Shown here piece by piece: positions 16,862 to 25,281 of a stretch of 45,622 nt of DNA. A program made the position numbers and the translations under genes. Source of the DNA: UBA9410 sp036123585 (GTDB lineage: Bacteria; Actinomycetota; Acidimicrobiia; Acidimicrobiales; MedAcidi-G1); assembly GCA_036123585.1 (NCBI GenBank), contig JAZADN010000054.1, positions 1-45,622 on the forward strand. The letters run 5' to 3'. The notes beneath the pieces were generated by a model. That model worked only from the letters and a program-made list of their open reading frames with translations. It searched no databases and had not been told where the DNA came from. Within the stretch, counting starts at the first letter, position 1. Every line of letters begins with the position of its first letter.

Positions 16862-17638
16862 TCACCGAGCGGGGACCAACCCACCGTCCACGGTCAGGCA
16901 TTGGCCAGTCATAAAACTCGAGGCATCCGACGCCAGGTAGAGCACCGCTCCCACCATCTCGTCGGCGTCGGCCAGGCGCCGCATGCGGGTGGACCGAGCC
17001 ATCGAGGCCGCTCCCTCCTCGCCGGTGTTGCGGACCATTGTCGTGTCAGTCGGACCAGGGGCCAGGGCATTGACGCGGATCCCCCGAGCGGCGTACTCGG
17101 CGGCCATCGAGCCGGTGAAGTGCAGCAGCGCTGCCTTACCCGCCCCGTACAGCGACCCACCCGGTGTCTGCAGGAACGCCCCCGCCGAGACCACGTTGAC
17201 CACCGCAGCGTGGTCGGAGGCCAAGAGGTAGTCCAGACAGGACTGGAAGAGGAAGACCGGCCCACGGACGTTCACGTCGAATGACTTGGAAAATGCCTCA
17301 GGGGTGATCGCTCCGATGGGTAGAGCCACCGGGTTGGCGGCATTGTTAACCAGGATGTCGATGCCCCCGTACGCCTCGACGGTGGTAGCGACCAGTCGCT
17401 CCAGGTCGTCGAGGTTGCCGGCATGGCACGGCACCGACAGCGCCTCTCCCCCCGCGGCCCCGATGGCCGCCGCTGCCTCGTCGCAGGCGTCGCCCTTGCG
17501 GCTGGACACCACAACCTTCGCCCCCTGGGCGGCAAACGCATGGGCCACGGCCAGGCCGATACCCCGACTCCCACCGGTCACGATGGCCACCCGGCCCGTA
17601 AGGTCGTGAAGTCCGGCGATTCCCTCCCGGTCCAGCAT
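16862..17638 (-). CDS. short-chain dehydrogenase/reductase (Rv3549c-like)
   Basis: About 258 residues. VAIVTGGSRGIG, NNAANPV, VVSAGAF and YGAGKAAL give the classical cofactor site and the Ser-Tyr-Lys catalytic set; GQCLTVDGGLVP closes the fold. I chose the ATG at 17638, with GAGAGGGG upstream; 32 open codons before it lack homology-like character. Adjacent to two other SDRs, one IpdF-like, so ring C/D or side-chain oxidation of steroids is probable. Substrate unknown. Confidence 0.82.
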   Translation of the reverse strand: MLDREGIAGLHDLTGRVAIVTGGSRGIGLAVAHAFAAQGAKVVVSSRKGDACDEAAAAIGAAGGEALSVPCHAGNLDDLERLVATTVEAYGGIDILVNNAANPVALPIGAITPEAFSKSFDVNVRGPVFLFQSCLDYLLASDHAAVVNVVSAGAFLQTPGGSLYGAGKAALLHFTGSMAAEYAARGIRVNALAPGPTDTTMVRNTGEEGAASMARSTRMRRLADADEMVGAVLYLASDASSFMTGQCLTVDGGLVPAR

Positions 17639-17768
17639 GGCCCCGATCCCCTCTCGCGTGGTTGACGGGCGGCTACCGCCCGCCCCGACCTTGCCCCACC
17701 GGAACCCCAATGTCTGAACCCGGCTCGCTCTCACGCCCGACGACCGGAACCTTGGCGGCCAGATTCCC

Positions 17769-17774
17769 TAGCAT
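17769..17774 (+). promoter_or_regulatory. -10 hexamer for leaderless epimerase transcript
   Basis: TAGCAT, seven bases before the ATG at 17782. No Shine-Dalgarno sequence intervenes. Confidence 0.5.
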
Positions 17775-17781
17775 CGTCACC

Positions 17782-18717
17782 ATGCTGTCCGACCGCAGAA
17801 TCCTCGTCACCGGCCTGACCGGACAGATCGGCCAGCCCGTTGCTGAGTTCCTAGCCCGAGATAATGAGGTGTGGGGGGTGGCCCGCTATACCGCCGAGGG
17901 CAGCCGGGAGCGGGCCGAGGCCATCGGGGTGCGGCCCCATGTGGCCGACCTAGTCGAAGGCGACCTCTGTGACCTCCCGGACGACTTCACCCATCTCGTC
18001 CACTTCGCCGTCTGGCAGGGGCGGACGCTAGACCACGACCGGGCCATCCGGGCCAACGCCGAGGCCACCGGCCTGCTCATGTCCCACTGCCGTAACGCCG
18101 ATGCCGCTCTCATCGCCTCGACCAACTCGGTGTACCGAGCCCACGAGGACCCCTGGCACCCCTACCTCGAGACCGACCCGCTAGGCGACCCCACGGCCCC
18201 CCACAGCCCCACCTACGGAATCTCCAAAGTTTCCCAAGAGGCGGTGGCCCGCACCATGGCACGAGTCTTCGACCTGCCCACCACCATCGCCCGCATTAAC
18301 GCCAGCTATGGCCCCAACGGTGGGCTGCCCGCCTACCACGGCGACTGGGTGGCCCGCGGCGAACCAGTCTGGCTGCGCGGCCCCGGGCCTAATCCCTACA
18401 GCCCCATCCACGAGGACGACCTGGCCGCGCAAGTGGCACCCCTGTTGGACGCGGCGGCGACCCCGGCAACCATCGTGAACTGGTGCGGCGACGAGGCGGT
18501 AGCCGCCGAAGACTGGGTGGCGATGTTCGGAAAACACCTAGCCGTCGAGCCGCAACCCACCTACTACGACCTTCCGGGCAGCCAACCCGGGAGTGCGGCC
18601 GACCCCGCGAAACGCCGCTCACTGACAGGCCCGTGCTCCGTCGACTGGCGCGAGGGGATGCTGGCCACCCTCGACGCCCGCCGGGGAGCACGGCCGGTCC
18701 CCAACCACCGGACCTAG
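17782..18717 (+). CDS. NAD-dependent epimerase/dehydratase family protein
   Basis: About 311 residues, extended SDR. ILVTGLTGQIG is the N-terminal NAD-binding motif, STNSVYRA carries the catalytic Ser/Thr region, and SPTYGISKVSQE supplies the Tyr-x3-Lys pair. INASYGPNGGLP and SPIHEDDLAA are substrate-side motifs of the family. Such enzymes act on nucleotide sugars or on steroid-like 3-hydroxyl groups. It lies between the SDR cluster and a sugar-nucleotide patch, so either role is possible. Its stop shares a CTAG with the stop of the convergent glycosyltransferase gene. Confidence 0.8.
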   Translation: MLSDRRILVTGLTGQIGQPVAEFLARDNEVWGVARYTAEGSRERAEAIGVRPHVADLVEGDLCDLPDDFTHLVHFAVWQGRTLDHDRAIRANAEATGLLMSHCRNADAALIASTNSVYRAHEDPWHPYLETDPLGDPTAPHSPTYGISKVSQEAVARTMARVFDLPTTIARINASYGPNGGLPAYHGDWVARGEPVWLRGPGPNPYSPIHEDDLAAQVAPLLDAAATPATIVNWCGDEAVAAEDWVAMFGKHLAVEPQPTYYDLPGSQPGSAADPAKRRSLTGPCSVDWREGMLATLDARRGARPVPNHRT

Positions 18718-19664
18718 GGGCGGCTTAGGCGACGACTCGCGGGAGAACGAAGCCAGAGCCGAATCAGGTGCAGTGTCCGTCGTGAGACAACCAGACGGGG
18801 GCACCGGAAGACCGATCGGAGGAAGCGGGAGAGCGACACCCCGAGCGCGCCCTGTCCAGCGGCCTTCACGGCCACGTAGTGATCCTGGGTCGCCAAAAAG
18901 AGCCCCCTGTGGGGTGCCAGGAAGCGGGCCGTGTCAGGTCGATCCATCAGGTCCTGAGTCATGAGCGCGAAGCGACGCTCGGCCGCCTCCCACGGATCAG
19001 CGGCCATGGTCCGGCCAGCATGGTCGACGAGGAGGGCTCCCTCTCCCGGGCAGACCGTCGGCAACTCTTCCGCAGCCACGCGTAGCCAACAGTGCCAATC
19101 CTCGCTGGCCACCAACTCCCGGGACTCGTCAAACCGGTGCCGAAGGAAGAGGTCCCGCTCCACGTACACACCAGAGCAGGACAGCGGGTTTCCCTCAGCC
19201 AGCGTTTCAGCCATGGACCCACGCCCTACCTTCGGGCGGTACACGCTGCGTCCAGCCTCGTCCACGATCCGGAGCAGTTGAAAGAAGAACCGGCGAGCCG
19301 GATCCCCGGCGATGAAAGCAGCGGCCCGGACCAGGGCACCGGGCTCCAACACGTCGTCGGAGTCCAGAAACACCACGTACCGACCACGGGCCTCAGCCGC
19401 TCCCCTGTTGCGCGAATAGGACCGCTCGTAATTGGCGTCGTTGACCAGCACACGAACGTCGAGGCTCGGCGCACTGGACCTAGCTACCTCCACGGTGTCA
19501 TCCTCCGACGCGTTGTCGACCACGACGACCTCTAGGTCAGCGAACTCCTGGGCCTTGAGTGAGCCCAGGCAGCGACCGATGTGGTCCCGGCGGTTGAACG
19601 TCGGAACCACGACCGAGAAGAGGGGTCGACGGGGAGACGAACCGGGACGAGGGGAACGAACCAC
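18714..19664 (-). CDS. family 2 glycosyltransferase
   Basis: 316 residues with a GT-A fold: FSVVVPTFNRRDHIGRCL at the start, VVVDNASEDDT, and the metal-binding DSDD in VVFLDSDDVLEPGA. The SGVYVERDLF and SEDWHCWLR segments form the acceptor side. It transfers a sugar from a nucleotide donor to an unknown acceptor. The GTG at 19664 has TAGGGT six bases upstream on the minus strand. It is divergent from the three-gene nucleotide-sugar operon at 19734, suggesting shared use in a surface glycan. Confidence 0.87.
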   Translation of the reverse strand: MVRSPRPGSSPRRPLFSVVVPTFNRRDHIGRCLGSLKAQEFADLEVVVVDNASEDDTVEVARSSAPSLDVRVLVNDANYERSYSRNRGAAEARGRYVVFLDSDDVLEPGALVRAAAFIAGDPARRFFFQLLRIVDEAGRSVYRPKVGRGSMAETLAEGNPLSCSGVYVERDLFLRHRFDESRELVASEDWHCWLRVAAEELPTVCPGEGALLVDHAGRTMAADPWEAAERRFALMTQDLMDRPDTARFLAPHRGLFLATQDHYVAVKAAGQGALGVSLSRFLRSVFRCPRLVVSRRTLHLIRLWLRSPASRRLSRP

Positions 19665-19670
19665 GCTGCG

Positions 19671-19726
19671 ACCCTATCCAGCACCCCTTAACCCGCCAGA
19701 TCCCCCAGCGGTCCGGTTGCTAGCGT
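19671..19726. promoter_or_regulatory. divergent leaderless promoters
   Basis: Minus-strand TAGGGT at 19671-19676, six bases before the GTG at 19664, and plus-strand TAGCGT at 19721-19726, seven bases before the ATG at 19734. Neither start has a ribosome-binding site. Confidence 0.5.
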
Positions 19727-19733
19727 CGACCTA

Positions 19734-20723
19734 ATGGTCGTCGACCCCCCGACCGGCGCCGGAGCACCACCGCCCACCCTCGTAGTGGGCGGAACGGGGC
19801 ACGTGGGTGCGGCCCTATGCCTCCACCTCGTGGAGAGCGGTGGACGTGTCGTCGCCACGGCCCGCCGCCCTTCGCCCGGCTTCGACCACCCGAGGATCAA
19901 GGAGGTCCGTTTCGACCTCCACCGCCCGACCGACGGCATTCCCCACCCCGGGCCGACCACCGCGATGGTGTCGCCCTGGGTCCTCGACGGAGAGGCCGCT
20001 CCCGATTGGCTCGAACGACTACTAGACCACCTGGCCGGTCGAGGACTCCGGACCGTCGTGCTGTTCTCCACCGTCTGGGTGTACGGAGATTCGCTCGTCG
20101 GAACCGTCACCGAGGCGACCCACCCGAAACCCTCCAACACCTACGGTGCGGCGCACCTGGCCAACGAACGGATCCTGGAGCGGGCGACGGACCGCCTCGG
20201 TCTCGACGGGGCCGTGCTCCGTATGACCAACCTGGTGGGAGCCGATCCGTTCCACGCCCGTCACGGCCCCGATTCGGTGAGCGTCGACCTCGGAAGGCGA
20301 AACGACGGCAGGAAGGTGTCCTTTACCCATGACCTGGCCGCCATGGCCCTGACCGACGACCGGATCGTCCTCCGCTCCCCACCGTCGACCAGACGTGACC
20401 TGCTAGCCCGCGGCCTCCTACACCACCGGATCGACGCCCTCCTGGCCCGGGCCACCGTTCCCGGCCGGTACGAGGCGTTCAACGTCGGTGGCGGACGGAC
20501 GACCACCATGGGTGATTTCGCCCGCACGGTCGCCGAGGCAGCATCCAGATACCATGGTCGTCCCGTCGCCATCGAGCACCCCGACGACTCCACGAGCCTT
20601 CCGGCTTTCAACCTCGACTCCACTCGGATCGAGGAGGTCGCCGGACTCTGTCCGAATGACCTCGCCCACGAGGTCTCGCTCGTCATCGGCGACGTCTTGG
20701 CCGCGAGAGGAGGACACCGGTGA
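19734..20723 (+). CDS. NAD-dependent epimerase/dehydratase (nucleotide-sugar type)
   Basis: 329 residues, extended SDR. LVVGGTGHVGAALC binds NAD; FSTVWVYG holds the catalytic Ser/Thr; SNTYGAAHLANE has the active-site Tyr but the expected Lys is replaced by a His in YGAAH, which is unusual and may reduce or change activity. AFNVGGGRTTTMGDF is the nucleotide-sugar side motif. First of three genes linked by four-base overlaps with a CDP-glucose dehydratase and an RmlC-like protein, so it probably acts late on the same deoxysugar, for example as a 4-keto reductase. Confidence 0.8.
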   Translation: MVVDPPTGAGAPPPTLVVGGTGHVGAALCLHLVESGGRVVATARRPSPGFDHPRIKEVRFDLHRPTDGIPHPGPTTAMVSPWVLDGEAAPDWLERLLDHLAGRGLRTVVLFSTVWVYGDSLVGTVTEATHPKPSNTYGAAHLANERILERATDRLGLDGAVLRMTNLVGADPFHARHGPDSVSVDLGRRNDGRKVSFTHDLAAMALTDDRIVLRSPPSTRRDLLARGLLHHRIDALLARATVPGRYEAFNVGGGRTTTMGDFARTVAEAASRYHGRPVAIEHPDDSTSLPAFNLDSTRIEEVAGLCPNDLAHEVSLVIGDVLAARGGHR

Positions 20724-21823
20724 GCCGACTCGACAACGCCTACGCCGGACGACGGGTCCTCGTCACAGGCCACACCGGCTTCAAGGGAGCCTGGCTCAGC
20801 CTCTGGCTTCATCATCTCGGGGCCGAGGTCGCCGGTTACTCCGACGGCGTCCCCACCCAGCCGTCAGCCTTCGACCTACTCGGTCTCGACGGACTCGTAG
20901 ACCACCACCTGGGCGACATCCGAGACAGGTCACGACTTGCCGAGGCCATTGACGCGACCCGCCCAGAGGTGGTCTTCCATCTGGCCGCCCAACCCCTGGT
21001 GCTCCAGTCCCTGGCCGACCCGGTGGAGACCTTCGAGGTCAACACCATGGGCATGGTGAACGTTCTGGAGTGCGTCAGAGAGCGGCCCTGGATCCAGGCC
21101 GTCGTGCTCGTCACCAGCGACAAGGCCTACCGGAACGAGGAGTGGGACTGGGGGTATCGGGAGACCGACCACCTCGGAGGCCACGACCCCTATAGCGGCT
21201 CGAAGAGTTGTGCCGAATTGGTTGCGCACTCTTACCACCATTCGTTTCTGCGGGACGCCTCCACCCGCATGGCCTCCACTCGGGCTGGCAACGTCATAGG
21301 TGGCGGCGACTGGGCCGCCGACCGGATCGTCCCGGACTGCATCCGGGCGTGGTCGAACGGCGAGTCGGTCACCGTCCGCAGCCCCCGCGCCACCCGGCCT
21401 TGGCAGCACGTTCTCGAGCCACTGAGCGGCTACCTGTGGCTGGGTGTCCAGCTCCTCGCAGGAACGGGACAGGACCTCGACGGGGAGGCCTTCAACTTCG
21501 GTCCCGGGACCAACCAGGACGAAACCGTCGCCGACCTGCTGGAGTCAATGGCCGAACGTTGGGACGGGGCTCGTTGGGAGATCGCCACCGGTTCCGAGCA
21601 ATCGGGCCGCGAAGCCGCTCTTCTCAAGCTGTCGTGCGACAAGGCACTCCGGGTGCTCGACTGGCATGCCGTCCTAACTTTCTCCGAGACGGTGGCCATG
21701 ACCGTCGACTGGTATCGAACCTGGCACCTCGACCCGTCCGACATGCGGTCCACGACCATTGACCAGATCGACCGGTACGTCGGGTTGGCAAACGACGCTG
21801 GTCTGGGCTGGGCTCGCCCATGA
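20720..21823 (+). CDS. rfbG: CDP-glucose 4,6-dehydratase
   Basis: 367 residues. VLVTGHTGFKGAWLSLWL is the diagnostic N-terminus of CDP-glucose 4,6-dehydratase, followed by FHLAAQPLV, TSDKAYRN and DPYSGSKSCAE (catalytic Tyr and Lys). RPWQHVLEPLSGYL and FGPGTNQD are also typical. It converts CDP-glucose to CDP-4-keto-6-deoxyglucose, the entry to 6-deoxy and 3,6-dideoxy sugars. The GTG overlaps the preceding stop and has AGGAGG upstream. The cytidylyltransferase that makes CDP-glucose is not in the window. Confidence 0.92.
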   Translation: MSRLDNAYAGRRVLVTGHTGFKGAWLSLWLHHLGAEVAGYSDGVPTQPSAFDLLGLDGLVDHHLGDIRDRSRLAEAIDATRPEVVFHLAAQPLVLQSLADPVETFEVNTMGMVNVLECVRERPWIQAVVLVTSDKAYRNEEWDWGYRETDHLGGHDPYSGSKSCAELVAHSYHHSFLRDASTRMASTRAGNVIGGGDWAADRIVPDCIRAWSNGESVTVRSPRATRPWQHVLEPLSGYLWLGVQLLAGTGQDLDGEAFNFGPGTNQDETVADLLESMAERWDGARWEIATGSEQSGREAALLKLSCDKALRVLDWHAVLTFSETVAMTVDWYRTWHLDPSDMRSTTIDQIDRYVGLANDAGLGWARP

Positions 21824-22272
21824 ACGACGGTCCGGCCATCCATGACGTGCTGCTGACCGACCTCTTCCGGTTCGAGGACGACCGGGGCACCGTCCTCCAC
21901 CACCTCAGAAACGACGACCCAACCTTCACCGGGTTCGGCGAGTGCTACTTCTCCGAGGTCGTAGCCGGTGCCGTCAAGGCATGGAAGCGGCACCGTCACC
22001 AAACCCAGCACCTCGCGGTCCCGGTTGGACGCGTCCGCTTTGTGGTGTACGACGACCGCCAGAGTTCACCGACCCGAGGCTCCCTCGACGTGGTTGACCT
22101 CGGTCGACCCGATGCCTACCGGCGACTCCGGATCCCGGCAGGCCTCTGGTACGGCTTCCAGTGCCTCGGCGACCGGGACGCCCTTATCGCCAACTGCGCC
22201 GACGTGCCCCACGACCCCGACGACAACGAGATCGTCGAACCGGAGGACTCCCCGATCCCCTACGCGTGGTGA
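21820..22272 (+). CDS. RmlC-like cupin epimerase (dTDP-4-dehydrorhamnose 3,5-epimerase family)
   Basis: 150 residues, shorter than the 180-residue RmlC norm. The cupin core shows FRFEDDRGTVLHHL, ECYFSEVVAGAVKAWKRHRHQTQHLAV and RLRIPAGLWYGFQCLG. AWKRHRHQTQ takes the place of the RmlC GxHxQ segment. Such proteins epimerise C3/C5 of 4-keto sugars. The ATG overlaps the stop of rfbG (ATGA), so the substrate is probably the CDP-4-keto-6-deoxy sugar. Confidence 0.83.
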   Translation: MNDGPAIHDVLLTDLFRFEDDRGTVLHHLRNDDPTFTGFGECYFSEVVAGAVKAWKRHRHQTQHLAVPVGRVRFVVYDDRQSSPTRGSLDVVDLGRPDAYRRLRIPAGLWYGFQCLGDRDALIANCADVPHDPDDNEIVEPEDSPIPYAW

Positions 22273-22276
22273 TCGA

Positions 22277-23203
22277 TCACCAACCGGCCTTCCCTGGTGG
22301 GTCGACACGTCGGAGCAGGAGGTTCCACTGGTCGGGACGGGCGGCGGCGTCAGCGGCCTCGACCGGACGGAGGCTGGTACGACGCAGCACCCGACCAGAC
22401 TCTTCGATAGCGAATGCCCGGTAGGCCGGCGACGAGTTGATCAGGTCAGCAGCCCAACTGGCGTCGACCTCGGGAGTGACCTCCAAGATCGCCGAACGCA
22501 CACGACCCTTAGTGAAAAGGTCGGGGGCACCTGCCAGAACCTCAGCCTCGTAACCCTCCACGTCGACCTTCAGGAGTCCCACCTCACGGTCCCCGACATG
22601 CTCTGCCACCACGTCGACCAGTCGCCGCTGCGGCACCTCGACAGCCCGCCCCTCGTGCCAGTTCTCCTCCAACCCGGCCCGGTGGCCGACGACCGCCGTG
22701 CCTAGTCCACGGTGGTCCGGGTTGTCCCACCCGGTCAGGACCACCGTTCCATCGACGGGACCCAGGGCGGCCTGCACCACCGACACCTCGACCATTTCCC
22801 CCAGGGCATCAACTACCGCTCGGAGGTCGTCCAGGCACCGGGGCGACGGCTCGACGGCGATCACACAGCCGGTTCGTCCGACCAGATGGGCCAAACGCGC
22901 TGTGAGGATGCCGACGTTGGCCCCCACGTCGACCGCCACGTCGCCGGGCCCCACCAGCCCAGGAAGGAGTCGAAGTACCTCCCGCTCGTAGGTGCCCTCG
23001 TACGAACCGCGGCAGGTCCAGTCGGAGGCGTCGTGGACGATGGGGGTACCGTCTGGAAGCCGGACCAGACCAGGAGCGGGACCAGTCGCGGAAAGCCGGG
23101 CTAGACGCCAGTACCACGAGGCGCCGCGGAGGCCTGACGCGGCGAGATGGCGGGCCACCCGGTGGGGCAGCGGCATTTCGGGGAGGAAGGCGCCGTTCGA
23201 CAC
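22277..23203 (-). CDS. FkbM family methyltransferase
   Basis: 308 residues. The SAM-binding segment VAVDVGANVGILTARLAHLVG (cofactor motif around residue 90) and the FkbM marker LLKVDVEGYEAEVLAGA identify the family, which O-methylates sugars or other hydroxyls. The N-terminal 80 residues include GSYEGTYEREVLRLL, also typical. GTG start with TACGAT eight bases upstream. Convergent with and abutting the RmlC-like gene; a role in decorating the deoxysugar glycan is inference. Confidence 0.87.
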   Translation of the reverse strand: MSNGAFLPEMPLPHRVARHLAASGLRGASWYWRLARLSATGPAPGLVRLPDGTPIVHDASDWTCRGSYEGTYEREVLRLLPGLVGPGDVAVDVGANVGILTARLAHLVGRTGCVIAVEPSPRCLDDLRAVVDALGEMVEVSVVQAALGPVDGTVVLTGWDNPDHRGLGTAVVGHRAGLEENWHEGRAVEVPQRRLVDVVAEHVGDREVGLLKVDVEGYEAEVLAGAPDLFTKGRVRSAILEVTPEVDASWAADLINSSPAYRAFAIEESGRVLRRTSLRPVEAADAAARPDQWNLLLRRVDPPGKAGW

Positions 23204-23211
23204 TTCGCCCG

Positions 23212-23217
23212 ATCGTA
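23212..23217 (-). promoter_or_regulatory. -10 hexamer for leaderless FkbM transcript
   Basis: Minus-strand TACGAT, eight bases before the GTG at 23203. Confidence 0.4.
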
Positions 23218-23233
23218 TGGGGCTTGGGCTCCG

Positions 23234-24514
23234 TCAGCCTTCGAAGGAGCAGGGCAGGTGCTTGATGCCGTTGACGAAATTGGACCGGAGGCGGTCCGGT
23301 TCGGCGGTGGCATGCACCTGAGGGAAGCGGCTCAGTAGTTCCCGGAACATGGCCCCCACCTGCCGTCGAGCCAGGTGGGCACCGAGGCAGAAATGCGGAC
23401 CAGGGCCACCGAAGCCCACGTGCGGGTTGGGGTCCCGGGTCACGTCGAACCGATCGGGCTCAGCGAACACCGCCTCGTCCCGATTGGCCGACGCATAGAA
23501 CAACACCACCTTGTCGCCCTCGGAAAACTCGTGGTCGCCGAGGCGCACCCCGTCGGCGGTAGCCGTCCGACGGAAGTGGATGACTGGGCTGGCCAGCCGG
23601 ACGATCTCCTCCACAGCTGTGGGGGTCACGCCGTCCAGATCGGCCAGCCACCGGTCCCGCTGGTCTGGGTTCTCGGTCAGCAGTTGCAGACCCCATGCGG
23701 TGGCGTTGCGGGTGGTCTCGTTCCCGGCCACGCAAAGCAGCACGAAGAACGACGCCAACTCGTCCTCGGTGAGCCGCTCCCCCTCCAGCTCGGCGTTGAC
23801 CAGCACGCTGGTCAGATCCTGGCCATCGCCACCCCGACGGAGATCGGCAGTCTCGTGCATGATCGATGCCAATCCGGCTCCGGCAGCCAGGAAGGCCGTC
23901 AAAGGGTCCGTCCCCTCCGGAACGTACTCAGGGTCCCCCTGGCTGAGCACGATGTTCGACAACTCAAATACCTCGTCTCGGCGATCGGGCTCGATGCCCA
24001 TCAGGTCGCAGATGATCGCCAGCGGTAGACGGGCGGCCACGTCGACCACGAAGTCGCAGGTTCCCTCTGTGGCTGCTGCGTCGATGATGGAGGTGGCCAT
24101 GGCGTCAATGCCGCCGTCCAACTCGTGCATCATCCGGGGCGTAAAGCCGGCGGACACCAGGCGGCGCAGTCTGGCGTGCCGGGGGTCATCCAGGTTGATC
24201 ATCGACCCGAAGAACTCCAGGAACTCCGGAGGCAGATCGGTGACGTTCGTGCCCCGAGCCGAGCAAAAGTCAGTCGGGCGCCGACTGGCCTCCACTACAT
24301 CGGCATGTCGGGTGAGCGCCCAGTAGCCGGGGCCCGGCGGAAGGCCCTCGATCTCCGTCTCTGCGAAGAACCGGATGGGGTCGCGTCGCCGGAGCACGGC
24401 GAATGCCGCGTGCCGGTCGGCCATCGGCAGCGTCCAGAAGCCGTCCACCGATGAGAGGTCGATGGAGTGGAGATCCACCGAAGGGTCGATGGCGGGATCG
24501 GCAGAGGCGTCCAT
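23234..24514 (-). CDS. cytochrome P450, actinobacterial steroid/alkyl hydroxylase type
   Basis: 426 residues. AGNETTRN (263-270) is the oxygen-binding I-helix motif, E303-x-x-R306 the ExxR pair, and FGGPGPHFCLGAH (368-380) the heme loop with Cys376 as ligand. The sequence character (INLDDPRHARLRRLVSAGFTP, ANRDEAVF) is that of the CYP124/CYP125/CYP142 group, which hydroxylates cholesterol side chains or methyl-branched lipids in mycobacteria. Needs a ferredoxin and reductase, not seen here. Placement among steroid genes supports a sterol-type substrate but does not prove it. Confidence 0.9.
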   Translation of the reverse strand: MDASADPAIDPSVDLHSIDLSSVDGFWTLPMADRHAAFAVLRRRDPIRFFAETEIEGLPPGPGYWALTRHADVVEASRRPTDFCSARGTNVTDLPPEFLEFFGSMINLDDPRHARLRRLVSAGFTPRMMHELDGGIDAMATSIIDAAATEGTCDFVVDVAARLPLAIICDLMGIEPDRRDEVFELSNIVLSQGDPEYVPEGTDPLTAFLAAGAGLASIMHETADLRRGGDGQDLTSVLVNAELEGERLTEDELASFFVLLCVAGNETTRNATAWGLQLLTENPDQRDRWLADLDGVTPTAVEEIVRLASPVIHFRRTATADGVRLGDHEFSEGDKVVLFYASANRDEAVFAEPDRFDVTRDPNPHVGFGGPGPHFCLGAHLARRQVGAMFRELLSRFPQVHATAEPDRLRSNFVNGIKHLPCSFEG

Positions 24515-24520
24515 GCCGCC

Positions 24521-24582
24521 AACCTAGGGCTACCGCGCGGTGTGCTCCCGATCCGGCCCTCCCGACACGGCCGTCGTAGGTT
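24521..24582. promoter_or_regulatory. divergent leaderless promoters for P450 and SnoaL-like gene
   Basis: TAGGTT occurs on both strands: minus-strand 24521-24526, six bases before the P450 ATG, and plus-strand 24577-24582, nine bases before the ATG at 24592. The two genes share a 77-base divergent region. Confidence 0.5.
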
Positions 24583-24591
24583 TGTCACCCG

Positions 24592-25026
24592 ATGGACGAG
24601 ATTGACCTCCGTACCCTCGCCGACCGGATCTCCGTAGAGGACCTTCTGACCAGGTACGCCACTGCGGTGGACCAGCGGGACTGGGACCTTTACCGGACCG
24701 TATTCACCCCTGCGGCCGAGGTCGACTACACGTCGGCGGGAGGGATCGCCGGCCCCCTAGACGAGGTGGTGGAGTTCCTCGCCGCAAGCCTGCCGATGTT
24801 CGAGATGACCCAGCACGTGATCGGTAACGTCGACCTAGCCGTCGATCCGAACGACCCCGACCGGGCAACAGTGTCAGCCGCATTCACCAACCCGATGCGC
24901 CTTCCCGGTGGCGACGTCTGGTTCACCGGGGGCTGGTACCACCACGACCTCGTCCGCACGCCCGACGGCTGGCGCAGCCAACGCCTCCGCGAGGAGGCCG
25001 CTTGGTTCGACCGGGCACCTTTCTGA
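24592..25026 (+). CDS. SnoaL-like (NTF2-fold) protein
   Basis: 144 residues of the SnoaL_4 type. The conserved N-terminal helix pattern (RISVEDLLTRYATAVDQRDWDLYRTVF) is followed by PAAEVDYTS, TQHVIGNV and a final GWYHHDLVRTPDGWRSQRLRE. This fold includes dehydratases, isomerases and cyclases; the His in TQHVIGN and Tyr/Asp in the N-terminal part could be catalytic. Divergent from the P450 and near an SDR and a family III CoA-transferase. Exact reaction unknown. Confidence 0.82.
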   Translation: MDEIDLRTLADRISVEDLLTRYATAVDQRDWDLYRTVFTPAAEVDYTSAGGIAGPLDEVVEFLAASLPMFEMTQHVIGNVDLAVDPNDPDRATVSAAFTNPMRLPGGDVWFTGGWYHHDLVRTPDGWRSQRLREEAAWFDRAPF

Positions 25027-25066
25027 ACCACAACCGCTCCTCCCCGACAGGAATAACGCTGAGCCC

Positions 25067-25234
25067 ATGACCGGCCAGACTCTCCTCGACCACGCTGGAC
25101 GCACCGTGATGCTGGCCTGCGCCATCAACGGCATAGACGCCGAAACCGGCGAACTCCTTTCGGCATCGGGCGCCGATGTCCAAGCCCTCGGCGTCGACGG
25201 GGGTTTCATGGCCACCAACCAGGCCGGCTTCTAG
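25067..25234 (+). CDS. small hypothetical protein, 55 residues
   Basis: The frame from ATG 25067 has the strongly GC-rich third positions of its neighbours and reads as a plausible small soluble protein ending at TAG. There is no recognisable family, membrane segment or signal peptide. It lies 40 bases after the SnoaL-like gene with no clear ribosome site. After the TAG the frame stays coding-like for about 17 more codons, so this may be a truncated remnant. Existence is uncertain. Confidence 0.4.
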   Translation: MTGQTLLDHAGRTVMLACAINGIDAETGELLSASGADVQALGVDGGFMATNQAGF

Positions 25235-25281
25235 AGCTACGGACTCGACGACTGTTCGACCGGCGTCCACTTGGGCGCCGA

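Noticed and set aside
15818..17284. Long plus-strand open frame of 488 codons
   Set aside because: It lies antisense to three clear SDR genes and its translation is low-complexity His/Gly/Arg-rich, typical of a high-GC shadow frame.
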